From contig NZ_CP100402.1 of the NCBI RefSeq assembly GCF_024218795.1, positions 248,001 through 312,000 of the forward strand: 64,000 bases of DNA, written 5' to 3'. The notes beneath the pieces are model-generated. The model did not search any database. It saw only the letters and a program-made list of their open reading frames with translations, and was not told the origin of the DNA. The translations under genes and the position numbers were made by a program. This document shows positions 51,898 to 64,000 of this stretch, piece by piece. Within the stretch, counting starts at the first letter, position 1, and each line of letters starts with the position of its first letter. This stretch comes from Halorussus aquaticus (lineage in GTDB: Archaea; Halobacteriota; Halobacteria; Halobacteriales; Haladaptataceae).

Positions 51898-53139
51898 TTA
51901 CCATTCTGCGAGCGCACGTCGCCCGTGGGCAGACGAGAGGATGACGAAGAACGTTAGAACACCACTTACGGCGGCGGCACCTCCAAGGAAGAACACCCAC
52001 TCCATCCCTACGGCGCTCATCAGATACCCGCCGACCATCGGTGCGACAATTGCTCCTGGACGCCAGACCAGCGACCGAATTCCGAAGCTGCTCGCAATCC
52101 CCTCGTCTTCTCCTTCATCGGCGAACAGTGCCATACTCGCTGGTTCCCGTAGACTATCGGCGATACCAAGTAGGCCGTTTAGGAGTAAAATCGCCGGATA
52201 CGCCGGAGAGACATCTCCGAGGACGGGAAGTGTCGCAGGCAGTCCGAGCGTCGAGCCAATGGGGCCAGCAAACGGAATTGCGAGTGCTACGACTCCGTAG
52301 ATGCCACCGCCAGCGAACACGAACAGGGCCCGTCCATACTGATCCGAGAGACGGCCCATGTACGGTTGGGAGACCATGTTCATGAACTTCTCTGAAGCGA
52401 TAACGGTGCCGACAATGAATGGGCTCAGTGCGAGACCGCCACGTGCAGCAGAGACGCCGACGTAGATTGGCACCCACTTCCGAACGAGTGTCACTGCCAC
52501 TGCGTACTGTGCACGGAAACTCGTGAGCGTGAGGATGCGTCGGTTGAGCGCGAGATCGAACAACGCGAACTCAGAAACTGATGTATCGTCCGGATCGATG
52601 AACAGCCATACACCGAACAGTGCTGTCGTGAGGAGCAGTGCGAGAATCGCGAAAATAGGTGTGAAGCCAAACTGCTGGTAGAGGAGTCCGGCACCGAGCG
52701 TACCGATAATGCCAGCAGCCATCCGCCACGAATTGTACTTGCCGATGACGTTCGCGCGGTCGCCAGGAGGAGCGAGTTCACTGATTAACGCGAGGCTGAT
52801 GAGTCCGGTGCCGACGATGCCGAGGCCTTGTAACGTCCGTGCGGCAATGAACCCAATACTACTCGAAATCGCCGCAAACAAGAGATACGCACTGACACTT
52901 GTCGCGAGAGCGATGAGGAGGATGGTCCGTTTATCGTAGCGGTCGCCAGCCCAACTGAGAGGGACGATAGCGACCGTGCGTCCAACCCCCAATGCGGTAA
53001 TGAATAGCCCGACTGCAACGCCCGAGGGGTCGAGGACATCAATGTATGTCGGAAGAAGTGTAAGGATGGTAATAAAGCCGAGACTGCCAGCAAACCGCGT
53101 CAAATACAGGGAATAGAACTCTGATCGCGTCGAGCCCAT
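51898..53139 (-). CDS. Major facilitator superfamily transporter
   Basis: 413 aa from ATG 53139, which has GAGGAG just upstream; a GTG at 53163 is the alternative. Twelve membrane spans are likely. The loop 2-3 motif reads SWAGDRYDKRTILL, a usual GD..DR..K signature, and loop 8-9 has GRLSDQYGRALFVF. LISELAPPGDRANVIGKYNSWRM is typical of drug/sugar MFS carriers. Substrate unknown. Confidence 0.9.
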   Translation of the reverse strand: MGSTRSEFYSLYLTRFAGSLGFITILTLLPTYIDVLDPSGVAVGLFITALGVGRTVAIVPLSWAGDRYDKRTILLIALATSVSAYLLFAAISSSIGFIAARTLQGLGIVGTGLISLALISELAPPGDRANVIGKYNSWRMAAGIIGTLGAGLLYQQFGFTPIFAILALLLTTALFGVWLFIDPDDTSVSEFALFDLALNRRILTLTSFRAQYAVAVTLVRKWVPIYVGVSAARGGLALSPFIVGTVIASEKFMNMVSQPYMGRLSDQYGRALFVFAGGGIYGVVALAIPFAGPIGSTLGLPATLPVLGDVSPAYPAILLLNGLLGIADSLREPASMALFADEGEDEGIASSFGIRSLVWRPGAIVAPMVGGYLMSAVGMEWVFFLGGAAAVSGVLTFFVILSSAHGRRALAEW

Positions 53140-53532
53140 GTTCTCCTCGGTGCTATTCTGCACACGGGAAAAGGGCTTCTGATTTTACTTACTGGCCTCC
53201 CTATCGCGTCTGAACTCTACGAGCAAAGTTACAGCACGGGTTGCATCGCCACGTTGTTGCGTGTACGGGAGAAGAGTGCTCGGGGATTCAGTAAGTACTT
53301 CGCCACTTGGTCAGAACTCACATATTCTCTCTCTCCGGGGATTGACGTGTTCGAGTTCTAAGCGGGAAAGATTAATTTAGCCAGTTTTAGTGGATCACGA
53401 GGTTTCTGTTGCGCTCGGTATAGCGTGATGTCTCTGAAACCACTATTCCCTTCCTATCTCTCTCCTTGAGAGACAAAAATATCAAGCGTCATAGTCCGAA
53501 CCCGATATTCGTCTTGTCGAATCGGGCGCAGT
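53140..53532. other. Intergenic region, no gene seen
   Basis: About 390 bases of moderate to low GC between the MFS start and the 3' end of aIF-1A. It should hold the MFS promoter (AT-rich near 53175-53190 and 53360-53385). No RNA gene or repeat recognised. Confidence 0.45.
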
Positions 53533-53817
53533 CTATTCGATGTGGCCTTCTGCGCGGAGTTGGTCGGCGTCCTGTTGCGTGTAGCGCCATTCGACGTTGG
53601 CTTTCTCGTCCTGCCAATCCCACGGTTCGACGAGGACGACATCGTCCTCTTCGATCCAAGTGCGGTACTTCATTCGTCCGGGAATACGACCCATCCGACT
53701 CTTTCCGTCCTCGCACTGGACGCGCACGTGGTTACCGCCGTTGTGTTCGGTTACAACGCCGAATAACTCGTTGTCGTCCGGCATTCGAAGATTTCGTTGT
53801 CCTGAATCTTCACTCAT
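53533..53817 (-). CDS. eif1A: Translation initiation factor aIF-1A
   Basis: 94 aa. The OB fold is [20 protein letters not shown] then [20 protein letters not shown] and [20 protein letters not shown], followed by [19 protein letters not shown]. This is the full archaeal factor that helps assemble the initiation complex in the A site of the small subunit. Confidence 0.97.
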   Translation of the reverse strand: MSEDSGQRNLRMPDDNELFGVVTEHNGGNHVRVQCEDGKSRMGRIPGRMKYRTWIEEDDVVLVEPWDWQDEKANVEWRYTQQDADQLRAEGHIE

Positions 53818-54410
53818 ACCGTATGGTTTTCTTAGCCACGGAAAAACTATCCGGATACTTGCTTCGTGTTATCTGATCAAGGACAATATCCGGAGTAGAA
53901 GGAATAGAGATGTCAGAGGCTCAGATAGCTAAATTGTGTTGCGGATGGCAAAAGAGCAGAAGGTCCCATATCGAGCGCGCCGGTCGTTTATGGGGGCCTC
54001 CTGCGTCCGGTCCTCAGCCGAGTGGCCTCATCGGACGTCCCATCCCTACAGTATAAGCGTCTGCGAACGGTGACGATTTATCTTCGGTACCGCAGCAAGT
54101 TAACAGTTCTGTCTTGAGAATCGCGACGATTGATCCCACTACCAACACCGGACCGTCCGGATATCTTGTCCAAATATTTACTTACGAAAACCGTATCTGT
54201 TTCACAATCTCGTTAGATAATGCGATCACACAGATGATTCCGTCTTCACCAAATCTTGGTATGTGTATTCAATAGTCTCCCGGGAACCGAAAGTATTTAC
54301 GACATCTCGAACGTTGTTGAAACACCTCGGGTAGGGGTACACGAGGTATATTTTTACGATAGAATACTGGAAAGACAGATGTGGCGTCTACAGAAATAGG
54401 AGGCCGAGTG
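53818..54410. other. Intergenic region left of IS element, no gene seen
   Basis: About 590 bases, AT-rich from 54120 to 54370. Two GC-rich patches (53970-54060) could fold but match no RNA I know. The stretch ends at the left hairpin of the IS200/IS605 element. Confidence 0.4.
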
Positions 54411-54450
54411 CCTCGGGGCTTGACCCCGAGGGTGAAGGCCGTAAGCTCGA

Positions 54451-54849
54451 TTACACGTGCTCCGTTCGCTCAATATACCGTTCAATCGTCCCGCTCGATA
54501 CTTCGCCTGCCGTCCCGACGTAGTACGATTCCTCCCAGAACCCGCCGCCCCAGAGATATTCCTCCAGGTACGCTTCGTGCTGTTGCCACATCTCGCGGGC
54601 AGTGATACTCTTAACCGTGCGTACAATCTCAGTCGGCGAATGCTTCGGATACGCCGACAGAAAGAGGTGTACGTGGTCGGGCGAAATATGCAGTGACAGT
54701 ATCTCGTAGTCGTACCGGTCGCACACGTTGTGGAAACTCGCTTCAAGCGAGTCCCCGATGTGGGCGAGAATCGAATGCCGGTACTTTGGACACCACACAA
54801 AATGGTAGTTGACGTTGTACACCGTGTGGTTCGACCGCTTCTCGCCCAT
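54451..54849 (-). CDS. tnpA: Y1 transposase TnpA (IS200/IS605)
   Basis: 132 aa. The catalytic HUH motif is HVH at residues 59-61 (SPDHVHLFL), and the nucleophilic Tyr is one of the pair at 109-110 (EESYYVGTAGEVS). NYHFVWCPKYRHSIL is the usual N-terminal block. It cuts and joins single-stranded DNA at the element ends. Full family length, with no disruption. Confidence 0.95.
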   Translation of the reverse strand: MGEKRSNHTVYNVNYHFVWCPKYRHSILAHIGDSLEASFHNVCDRYDYEILSLHISPDHVHLFLSAYPKHSPTEIVRTVKSITAREMWQQHEAYLEEYLWGGGFWEESYYVGTAGEVSSGTIERYIERTEHV

Positions 54850-54902
54850 ATTGAGGCCAAGTCTCCGACACAGTTAAGTATATACATTGTATATACGAGG
54901 GT

Positions 54903-55058
54903 ATGGCGAATCGCTTTGAAATCGACGGCGAGGAAGTTCTCGACGGCGAGGTTAAACCGTTCGGGAACAGCGCCCACGTCACCGTCCCGAAACGTTGGTG
55001 TGGGGCCGACGTGAAAGTCGTCCGAACCTCAGAACCCACCGAACAAGACGAAGAATGA
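54903..55058 (+). CDS. DUF2080 transposase-associated protein
   Basis: 51 aa: MANRFEIDGEEVLDGEVKPF then GNSAHVTVPKRWCGADVKVV, with an acidic tail. The AbrB-like segment GNSAHVTVPK is the hallmark of the small proteins that precede haloarchaeal tnpB. It overlaps tnpB by four bases (ATGA). Probably a DNA-binding regulator of the element. Confidence 0.9.
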   Translation: MANRFEIDGEEVLDGEVKPFGNSAHVTVPKRWCGADVKVVRTSEPTEQDEE

Positions 55059-56335
55059 CCGACGCACAGGCGTTGGTGAAGACGCTGGATTTCCAACTCG
55101 CCATCCAGAGCGACAACAAGCGCCTGCTCCATGACGCTACCCGTGAAGCCCGCGACGTGTACAACGAGACTATCCGCCTCGCCAAGCAGGACGTGGACTG
55201 GGACGACATTTCGACGCGGATAGCCGACGACGCCGACCTCGTGAAGAACACGACTCAGCGCGTCGTGGCGAAGGCCTTGGACGCGATGGAGAACTACTAC
55301 GAGTACGACGACTATGACCAACCAAGCCACACCACGACCGGGCCGTACCCGCTTCGGGCGAACTACGAGGAAGGCTACAACCTCACACTCGGCGACGACA
55401 ACTGTGTCGAGTTCCGGATTAGCGCGAAACCCTATAAGCACGTCACAGGCGTTCTCCGAGGTAACGACGCCCATCTTGACATTCTCCGAACGGCACTCGA
55501 AAGCGACGAATGGCGAATCGGGACGGCCGAAGCCCTCTGGCGTGGCGGTACGCCGGAGTTGCACGTAAACGTCACCAACACCGAGCAGACGGTTCGGGAC
55601 AAGCAGGACTCACAGACCGTCGTCGGTGTAGACGTGAACGAGGACAACGTGGCGCTCACCGCGCTCTCCGAACAGGGCGTCGAAGACTCGCTCGTCATCG
55701 AGTTCCCCGAAATCAAGTTCGAGCGCCACCGCTACTTTACGATGCGTAAGCGCGTGCAGAACGCGGGGAAAGACAGCGTTCACGACGTGCTGGAAGGCCG
55801 GGAAGAACGATACGTCCGAGACCGACTTCACAAGGTGAGTCGACATATCGTGGAGTGGTGCCAACAGTTCGAGCGGGCGTGCATCGTCTTTGAAGACCTC
55901 AAAGAGATGCGCGACTCGATTGACTACGGAACCCGAATGAACCGGCGACTCCACCACTTGCCGTTCCGCGCCCTCCAGTACTACACGTCGTACAAAGCGA
56001 CGTTCGAGGGCATTCCAACCGCGTGGATTAACCCTGAATACACCAGTCAGATGTGCGCACTCACTAACTGTGAGCATACCGAGAAGTGTAACCGGCAGAA
56101 GAAGCGGTTCAAATGCCTGGAGTGCGGCCGCCAAGACCACGCCGACCGGAACGCGAGTGTGAACGTCGCCAAGAAAGGCGCGAAGCAACTCAATTGGACT
56201 GTGCCTGCTCTCAACAGCCTTCCCACTGTGCGGACGGTGCGACGGCAGGCATCGGGGGCCGTGGACGCCCCGACCGTGACCCACCCGACCGCTCGAAGCC
56301 ACTATACTGATGGCCGGATGGGTGTGTCCGAGTAA
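55055..56335 (+). CDS. tnpB: TnpB RNA-guided nuclease (IS200/IS605)
   Basis: 426 aa from ATG 55055. RuvC-like residues: Asp in TVVGVDVNEDNVAL, Glu in CIVFEDLKEMRD and Asp in DHADRNASVNVAKKG. The zinc finger between them is CALTNCEHTEKC...FKCLECG, with more Cys residues and different spacing than the usual CxxC pair. TnpB proteins use an RNA from the right end (omega RNA) to cut DNA at the donor site. All catalytic residues are present. Confidence 0.94.
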   Translation: MTDAQALVKTLDFQLAIQSDNKRLLHDATREARDVYNETIRLAKQDVDWDDISTRIADDADLVKNTTQRVVAKALDAMENYYEYDDYDQPSHTTTGPYPLRANYEEGYNLTLGDDNCVEFRISAKPYKHVTGVLRGNDAHLDILRTALESDEWRIGTAEALWRGGTPELHVNVTNTEQTVRDKQDSQTVVGVDVNEDNVALTALSEQGVEDSLVIEFPEIKFERHRYFTMRKRVQNAGKDSVHDVLEGREERYVRDRLHKVSRHIVEWCQQFERACIVFEDLKEMRDSIDYGTRMNRRLHHLPFRALQYYTSYKATFEGIPTAWINPEYTSQMCALTNCEHTEKCNRQKKRFKCLECGRQDHADRNASVNVAKKGAKQLNWTVPALNSLPTVRTVRRQASGAVDAPTVTHPTARSHYTDGRMGVSE

Positions 56336-56438
56336 TCCACGGGAAGCCTCGGGGCTTGTCCCCGAGGCGGTTCACGTTAGTAGTCGGAATAAAGTGGGAA
56401 CGACAACGAATTCGATACTCCACTCGCGGGAGCGCCTG

Positions 56439-56624
56439 TTACTCCTCTTCGGGATTGTCTTTGATATCTTGGAGTTTGTTGACGAGATCGTCGGTCGAGG
56501 CATCAGTTTCGAACGTCAGTTCCCCTTCGTGGTCGTCCTCGTGAACGCTCACGCCTTCACTGTCATCGTCTGTATTCATTTCCTGATTCTGTTGCTCGGA
56601 TTCGTCGTAACTCCCAAAACCCAT
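56439..56624 (-). CDS. DUF5786 family acidic small protein
   Basis: 61 aa: MGFGSYDESEQQNQEMNTDD at the start and ELTFETDASTDDLVNKLQDI near the end. The MGFGSYDESEQ opening is the signature of this haloarchaeal family of unknown function. Very acidic. It is immediately right of the IS element. Confidence 0.85.
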   Translation of the reverse strand: MGFGSYDESEQQNQEMNTDDDSEGVSVHEDDHEGELTFETDASTDDLVNKLQDIKDNPEEE

Positions 56625-56799
56625 ATGCGATGGCTGTGTTCTTGCGGGCTAAAAACGTTCGATTGGTATTTGTTACTCATAGTCATCTATTATGAGCTGT
56701 TTTATCCCAAGGTTGAACCGTGGGAATCAGTTACTTCTGAATCTGCTTTTGTTACGAACTGAGACGTCGCACCTGCGGTCATCACGATGGGGTCGCATT

Positions 56800-57010
56800 T
56801 ACCGGCAAGACGTAATGACTGAAAATCCGGTCGCGTTTCGCGCGGACGCGGAGAGATCGCGTTTCGCGCGGACGCGGAGAGAATTAGAATATCGCACGTT
56901 TGACGGACGCGACGCACGTCGCATCCTTGCCGTTGGCGAAAAGGATACTCTCACCGGGATTGTCACGCTCGACGATTTAGTTGCCACGATTGGCGAACAA
57001 CGAATAACGT
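56800..57010 (+). pseudogene. CBS-domain protein remnant disrupted by tandem duplication
   Basis: The plus strand reads YRQDVMTENPVAFRADAERS, the start of a CBS domain, and later LAVGEKDTLTGIVTLDDLVA then TIGEQ, its end. Between them is a perfect 26-base duplication that shifts the frame, and the middle of the domain is missing. It is a relic. Confidence 0.6.
56831..56882 (+). repeat. 26-base perfect tandem duplication
   Basis: Units at 56831-56856 and 56857-56882 are identical, starting TCGCGTTTCGCGCGGACGCG. The unit length is not a multiple of three, so it breaks the CBS reading frame. Confidence 0.9.
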
Positions 57011-57159
57011 CACAGAGACAATCGAAGTCTAACCGCTGGAGTGTCGCCCGTCATTCCCTTCCTCGTAAAAACCTAATCATAATATAGAAATTGCTCTCCC
57101 GGAACTTGGCGAAATATACTAGGATCTTATTACACTACAGACTACCCAAAATTGGGTAT

Positions 57160-57378
57160 TCATGTCCGGTCTTCAGTAATTCGTAACTGGCCGTTCACTT
57201 CGTAGAGGTAGCCGTGTTGGAGAAGGTGCTCTAACGCAACATCAACAGTTGCCTGTTCAAACTCGTCGGAAAGGCGTTTCTTTGCCTCGTCAATGGATAG
57301 TCGGCCATCTGCTGCCGTAATATGTGGTTTGAGCGTTTCCAATACCTCCTTTGCATAGGACGGGAGGGGTTGTTGCAT
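57160..57378 (-). CDS. Small winged-helix-like hypothetical protein
   Basis: 72 aa beginning MQQPLPSYAKEVLETLKPHI. RLSIDEAKKRLSDEFEQATV then DVALEHLLQHGYLYEVNGQLRI resembles a helix-turn-helix followed by a beta wing. No family assigned. It precedes the rRNA promoter on the opposite strand. Confidence 0.55.
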   Translation of the reverse strand: MQQPLPSYAKEVLETLKPHITAADGRLSIDEAKKRLSDEFEQATVDVALEHLLQHGYLYEVNGQLRITEDRT

Positions 57379-57554
57379 CTGGAAGAACTCCGTGTCATCG
57401 ATAGGTATGAACTCAATGTATATGAACGTCGGCCTCTGTGCAACTGCCCTACTTCCGACAGTACATCACCTAGATCATCGGAGGCTCATTTGTAGTAGAT
57501 GAGATCCTATTTTTGGTTTGTGGTGTACGAAAACGATTCACAATACGGTATCGA

Positions 57555-57570
57555 TTCGACGTATTTAAAT
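57555..57570 (+). promoter_or_regulatory. rRNA operon promoter
   Basis: TTCGACGTATTTAAAT resembles known haloarchaeal rRNA promoters (TTCGACG followed by an AT-rich TATA element). A TGCG start-like sequence lies about 27-30 bases after the TATA core at 57597. Only one such copy is visible, while some haloarchaea have several in tandem. Confidence 0.75.
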
Positions 57571-57824
57571 TGGTACGGCAGATACAGAGTATTGGATGCG
57601 GCGTCCCGTGGTTCACGCCTCTTGGGTCGCCCAAGATTCCGGAGTGTGAAACGGTATTCTCACTCCGGAATCTGAAGTGCGCAATAGTGTGCTCGGGACA
57701 ATCGATCTGTTCCGATGGCACAGATTACCTTTCAGGTATACCAGGGATCCCCTGGTTGCCGATGAGAAGGTGTCGCCAATGAGGATTCCACCCCTGCGGT
57801 CCGCCGTACACGATGGGATCTGAT

Positions 57825-59554
<1,730 letters not shown>

Positions 59555-59580
59555 GAACACACCCTCCCCGTCGAGGGGAC

Positions 59581-59652
59581 GGGCCCATAGCTCAGTGGCA
59601 GAGCGTCTCCTTTGCAAGGAGGAAGCCCTAGGTTCGACTCCTAGTGGGTCCA
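59581..59652 (+). tRNA. tRNA-Ala (anticodon TGC)
   Basis: The acceptor GGGCCCA pairs with TGGGTCC, discriminator A. Anticodon stem-loop CTCCT-TTGCAAG-GAGGA holds TGC. T-arm CTAGG-TTCGACT-CCTAG. No encoded CCA. Position in the 16S-23S spacer is the archaeal norm. Confidence 0.97.
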
Positions 59653-59792
59653 TGTCGTGGGGCGAATCGAACCGTGTCCCTTAAGTGGGAGACGGCGCAA
59701 CGATTCAATCCACACTAACCGATGCACTACTCCGTGAAAGCGTGAGTAGGAAGGGTTCGACGTACGCTCCTGATACTACCAGGACGTGACGA

Positions 59793-62850
<3,058 letters not shown>

Positions 62851-62906
62851 CAGTTGAACCACCGACGTTGGACACACTGTTCGCGGTTCGATTCCGCGAG
62901 TCGGCG

Positions 62907-63028
62907 TTAAGGCGGCCATAGCGGCGGGGAACCACCCGTACCCATCCCGAACACGGTAGTTAAGCCCGCCTGCGTTCCGGCAAGTACTGGAGTGCGCGAG
63001 CCTCTGGAAACCCCGGTTCGCCGCCACC
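62907..63028 (+). rRNA. rrf: 5S ribosomal RNA
   Basis: 122 bases starting TTAAGGCGGCCATAGCGGCG and ending CGCCGCCACC; GGCGGC near the 5' end pairs with GCCGCC at the 3' end. The internal CCCATCCCGAACACGGTAGT block is diagnostic. About 130 bases after 23S. Confidence 0.97.
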
Positions 63029-63514
63029 CACTCATACCACACCCGCTTCAGGCACCGCGCCCAAAGCGGGTTTCTTCATTTCGAACCAAACGTAAGGGTC
63101 GGCCTCTGCTTTGATACGATATCCAAACTACTCGTGGTCACGCTCTGAGAATGTATATCGAATCGTACGAATATTGGTGACTCCACGACAGGTGCAATTT
63201 ACAGAGAGTTCTTGGAGTGCTCACTTCTCTATCTTCAAGAAGGAATCTTCCAGGCTCTGTTTGTGTCTTTACATAGCGTAAACTATGTGTCAATCTGGGC
63301 TGAGAATGGCGGCTCAGTTGCTATCGTCCTTACTAGAGGCTCAGTGGGGGAACTATTCGTCATTACCGCGAACAACGAGTATGCGGTTCACAGTGAACGA
63401 AGGTGCGTTTTTGTCTTGCCAAGATGGCGTGACGGAGAGAGGGTTTCGGAAAGGACAGGTCTCACTGAGAATTGATGCCGAAGTCGGTATGATGGGGGAG
63501 TCGCTAGTATACGT
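63029..63514. other. Gap between rRNA operon and RNase Z
   Basis: Apart from the terminator-like hairpin there is no recognisable gene. Several short open frames overlap each other on both strands with no family features. The RNase Z promoter should lie close to 63485-63510. Confidence 0.5.
63041..63076 (+). terminator. Probable rRNA operon terminator
   Basis: ACCCGCTT (63041-63048) pairs with AAGCGGGT (63064-63071), followed by TTCTTCATTT. A stem plus T-rich tail right after 5S suggests the end of the operon. No tRNA-Cys gene, common after 5S in related species, is seen. Confidence 0.6.
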
Positions 63515-64000
63515 ATGGAAGTTACCTTTCTCGGAACGAGTGGGGCTATCCCCACGATAGAACGGAATCCGAGTGCAATTTTGCTTCGGCGGGACGGTGA
63601 ACGGTTTCTCTTCGATGTCGGTGAAGGAACACAGCGTCAAATGATGCGCTATTCTACTGGTTTCGACATTACTGCTATCTTCCTCACTCACCTTCACGGA
63701 GACCATATTCTCGGCCTACCAGGATTACTTCAAACGTTGGAATCAATCGAACGAGAAGCACCACTCACAATCTACACCCCAATAGGAACTGGAGAAAATA
63801 TCACACAGTTGCTTACGGCTACGGAAACTGATCCAAAGTACCCTGTTTCGATTCAAGAAGTTAATCCCGATGAGGTTGCTGTTGACCATGATGAGTACCG
63901 GATTCAGGCGTTCGAGACAAACCATCGAACGCAGTCCGTAGGGTACGCCTTCATCGAGACAGAGCGAAAGGGCCGTTTCGACCGCGAACGGGCCGAAGAA
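63515..64000 (+). CDS. rnz: Ribonuclease Z, partial
   Basis: 162 codons visible; the gene runs past the right edge. MEVTFLGTSGAIPTIERNPS is the usual start, FDVGEGTQRQMM and FLTHLHGDHILGLPGLLQTL carry the first metal ligands (HxHGDH). FETNHRTQSVGYAFIE follows. RNase Z trims the 3' trailer of pre-tRNA, fitting the many CCA-less tRNA genes of archaea. Confidence 0.96.
   Translation, partial: MEVTFLGTSGAIPTIERNPSAILLRRDGERFLFDVGEGTQRQMMRYSTGFDITAIFLTHLHGDHILGLPGLLQTLESIEREAPLTIYTPIGTGENITQLLTATETDPKYPVSIQEVNPDEVAVDHDEYRIQAFETNHRTQSVGYAFIETERKGRFDRERAEE

Larger units (their letters stand above)
54411..56370. mobile_element. IS200/IS605-family element with divergent tnpA and DUF2080-tnpB
   Basis: Both ends carry almost identical hairpins: left CCTCGGGG-CTTGA-CCCCGAGG (54411-54431) and right GCCTCGGGG-CTTGT-CCCCGAGGC (56346-56368). 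IS200/IS605 elements use such subterminal hairpins instead of inverted repeats. tnpA (minus) and a DUF2080 gene plus tnpB (plus) are divergent from a gap at 54850-54902. All three genes look intact, so the element may be active. Exact cleavage sites are not fixed. Confidence 0.85.

Noticed and set aside
53970-54060. GC-rich patch considered as SRP (7S) or RNase P RNA
   Set aside because: None of the conserved signature segments of those RNAs could be found.

Overview
The window comes from an extremely halophilic archaeon (class Halobacteria). The evidence is a GC-rich genome with acidic proteins, a 16S-tRNA-Ala-23S-5S rRNA operon with archaeal processing stems, TFB, TFS, aIF-1A and archaeal RNase J, Tat-type lipoprotein signals, and Orc1/Cdc6 proteins beside repeat arrays. 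The genus cannot be fixed by eye.

1-22.2 kb is a catabolic island, very GC-rich by eye. It holds a NamZ-type muramidase (cut by the left edge), an anhydro-N-acetylmuramic acid kinase, an exported amidase, a class C beta-lactamase-fold hydrolase and two glycosidase-like barrels. It also has a complete oligopeptide ABC importer, an enolase-superfamily enzyme, a LmbE-type deacetylase, a SelA-like ammonia-lyase candidate, a glucose-dehydrogenase-like enzyme and RidA. Together they read as uptake and breakdown of amino sugars and peptides. The NamZ/AnmK/amidase content points to bacterial peptidoglycan, which this organism does not make itself.

22.2-45 kb is bracketed by two predicted replication origins. 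The first (about 24.0-24.7 kb) lies between tfb and a cdc6 gene and uses AGTACRTTTCGARTGTTC repeats. The second (about 44.3-44.95 kb) lies upstream of a second cdc6 gene and uses AGCACTGGAAC...GGGGT repeats of the usual haloarchaeal type. Between them are an intact flavoprotein disulfide reductase and one that has lost its NAD domain, a GlpA without its C-terminal domain, and a redox set (HTH regulator, YncE-like propeller, DUF3179 protein, membrane protein, cupredoxin fusion). There is also a frameshifted cupin, a GH15 enzyme, a sulfur module (YeeE/YedE, TusA, rhodanese) and a transposase remnant.

45-57.4 kb is core chromosome with decayed patches: tRNA-Met, hisI, RNase J, TFS, malate:quinone oxidoreductase, a thioredoxin-like protein, an MFS carrier and aIF-1A. 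Between them lie relics of a GH13 glucosidase, a DsrE protein and a CBS protein, plus an apparently intact IS200/IS605 element (tnpA, DUF2080, tnpB).

57.4-64 kb is the rRNA operon with its promoter, leader and bulge-helix-bulge stems, a likely terminator, and the 5' part of RNase Z running off the right edge.
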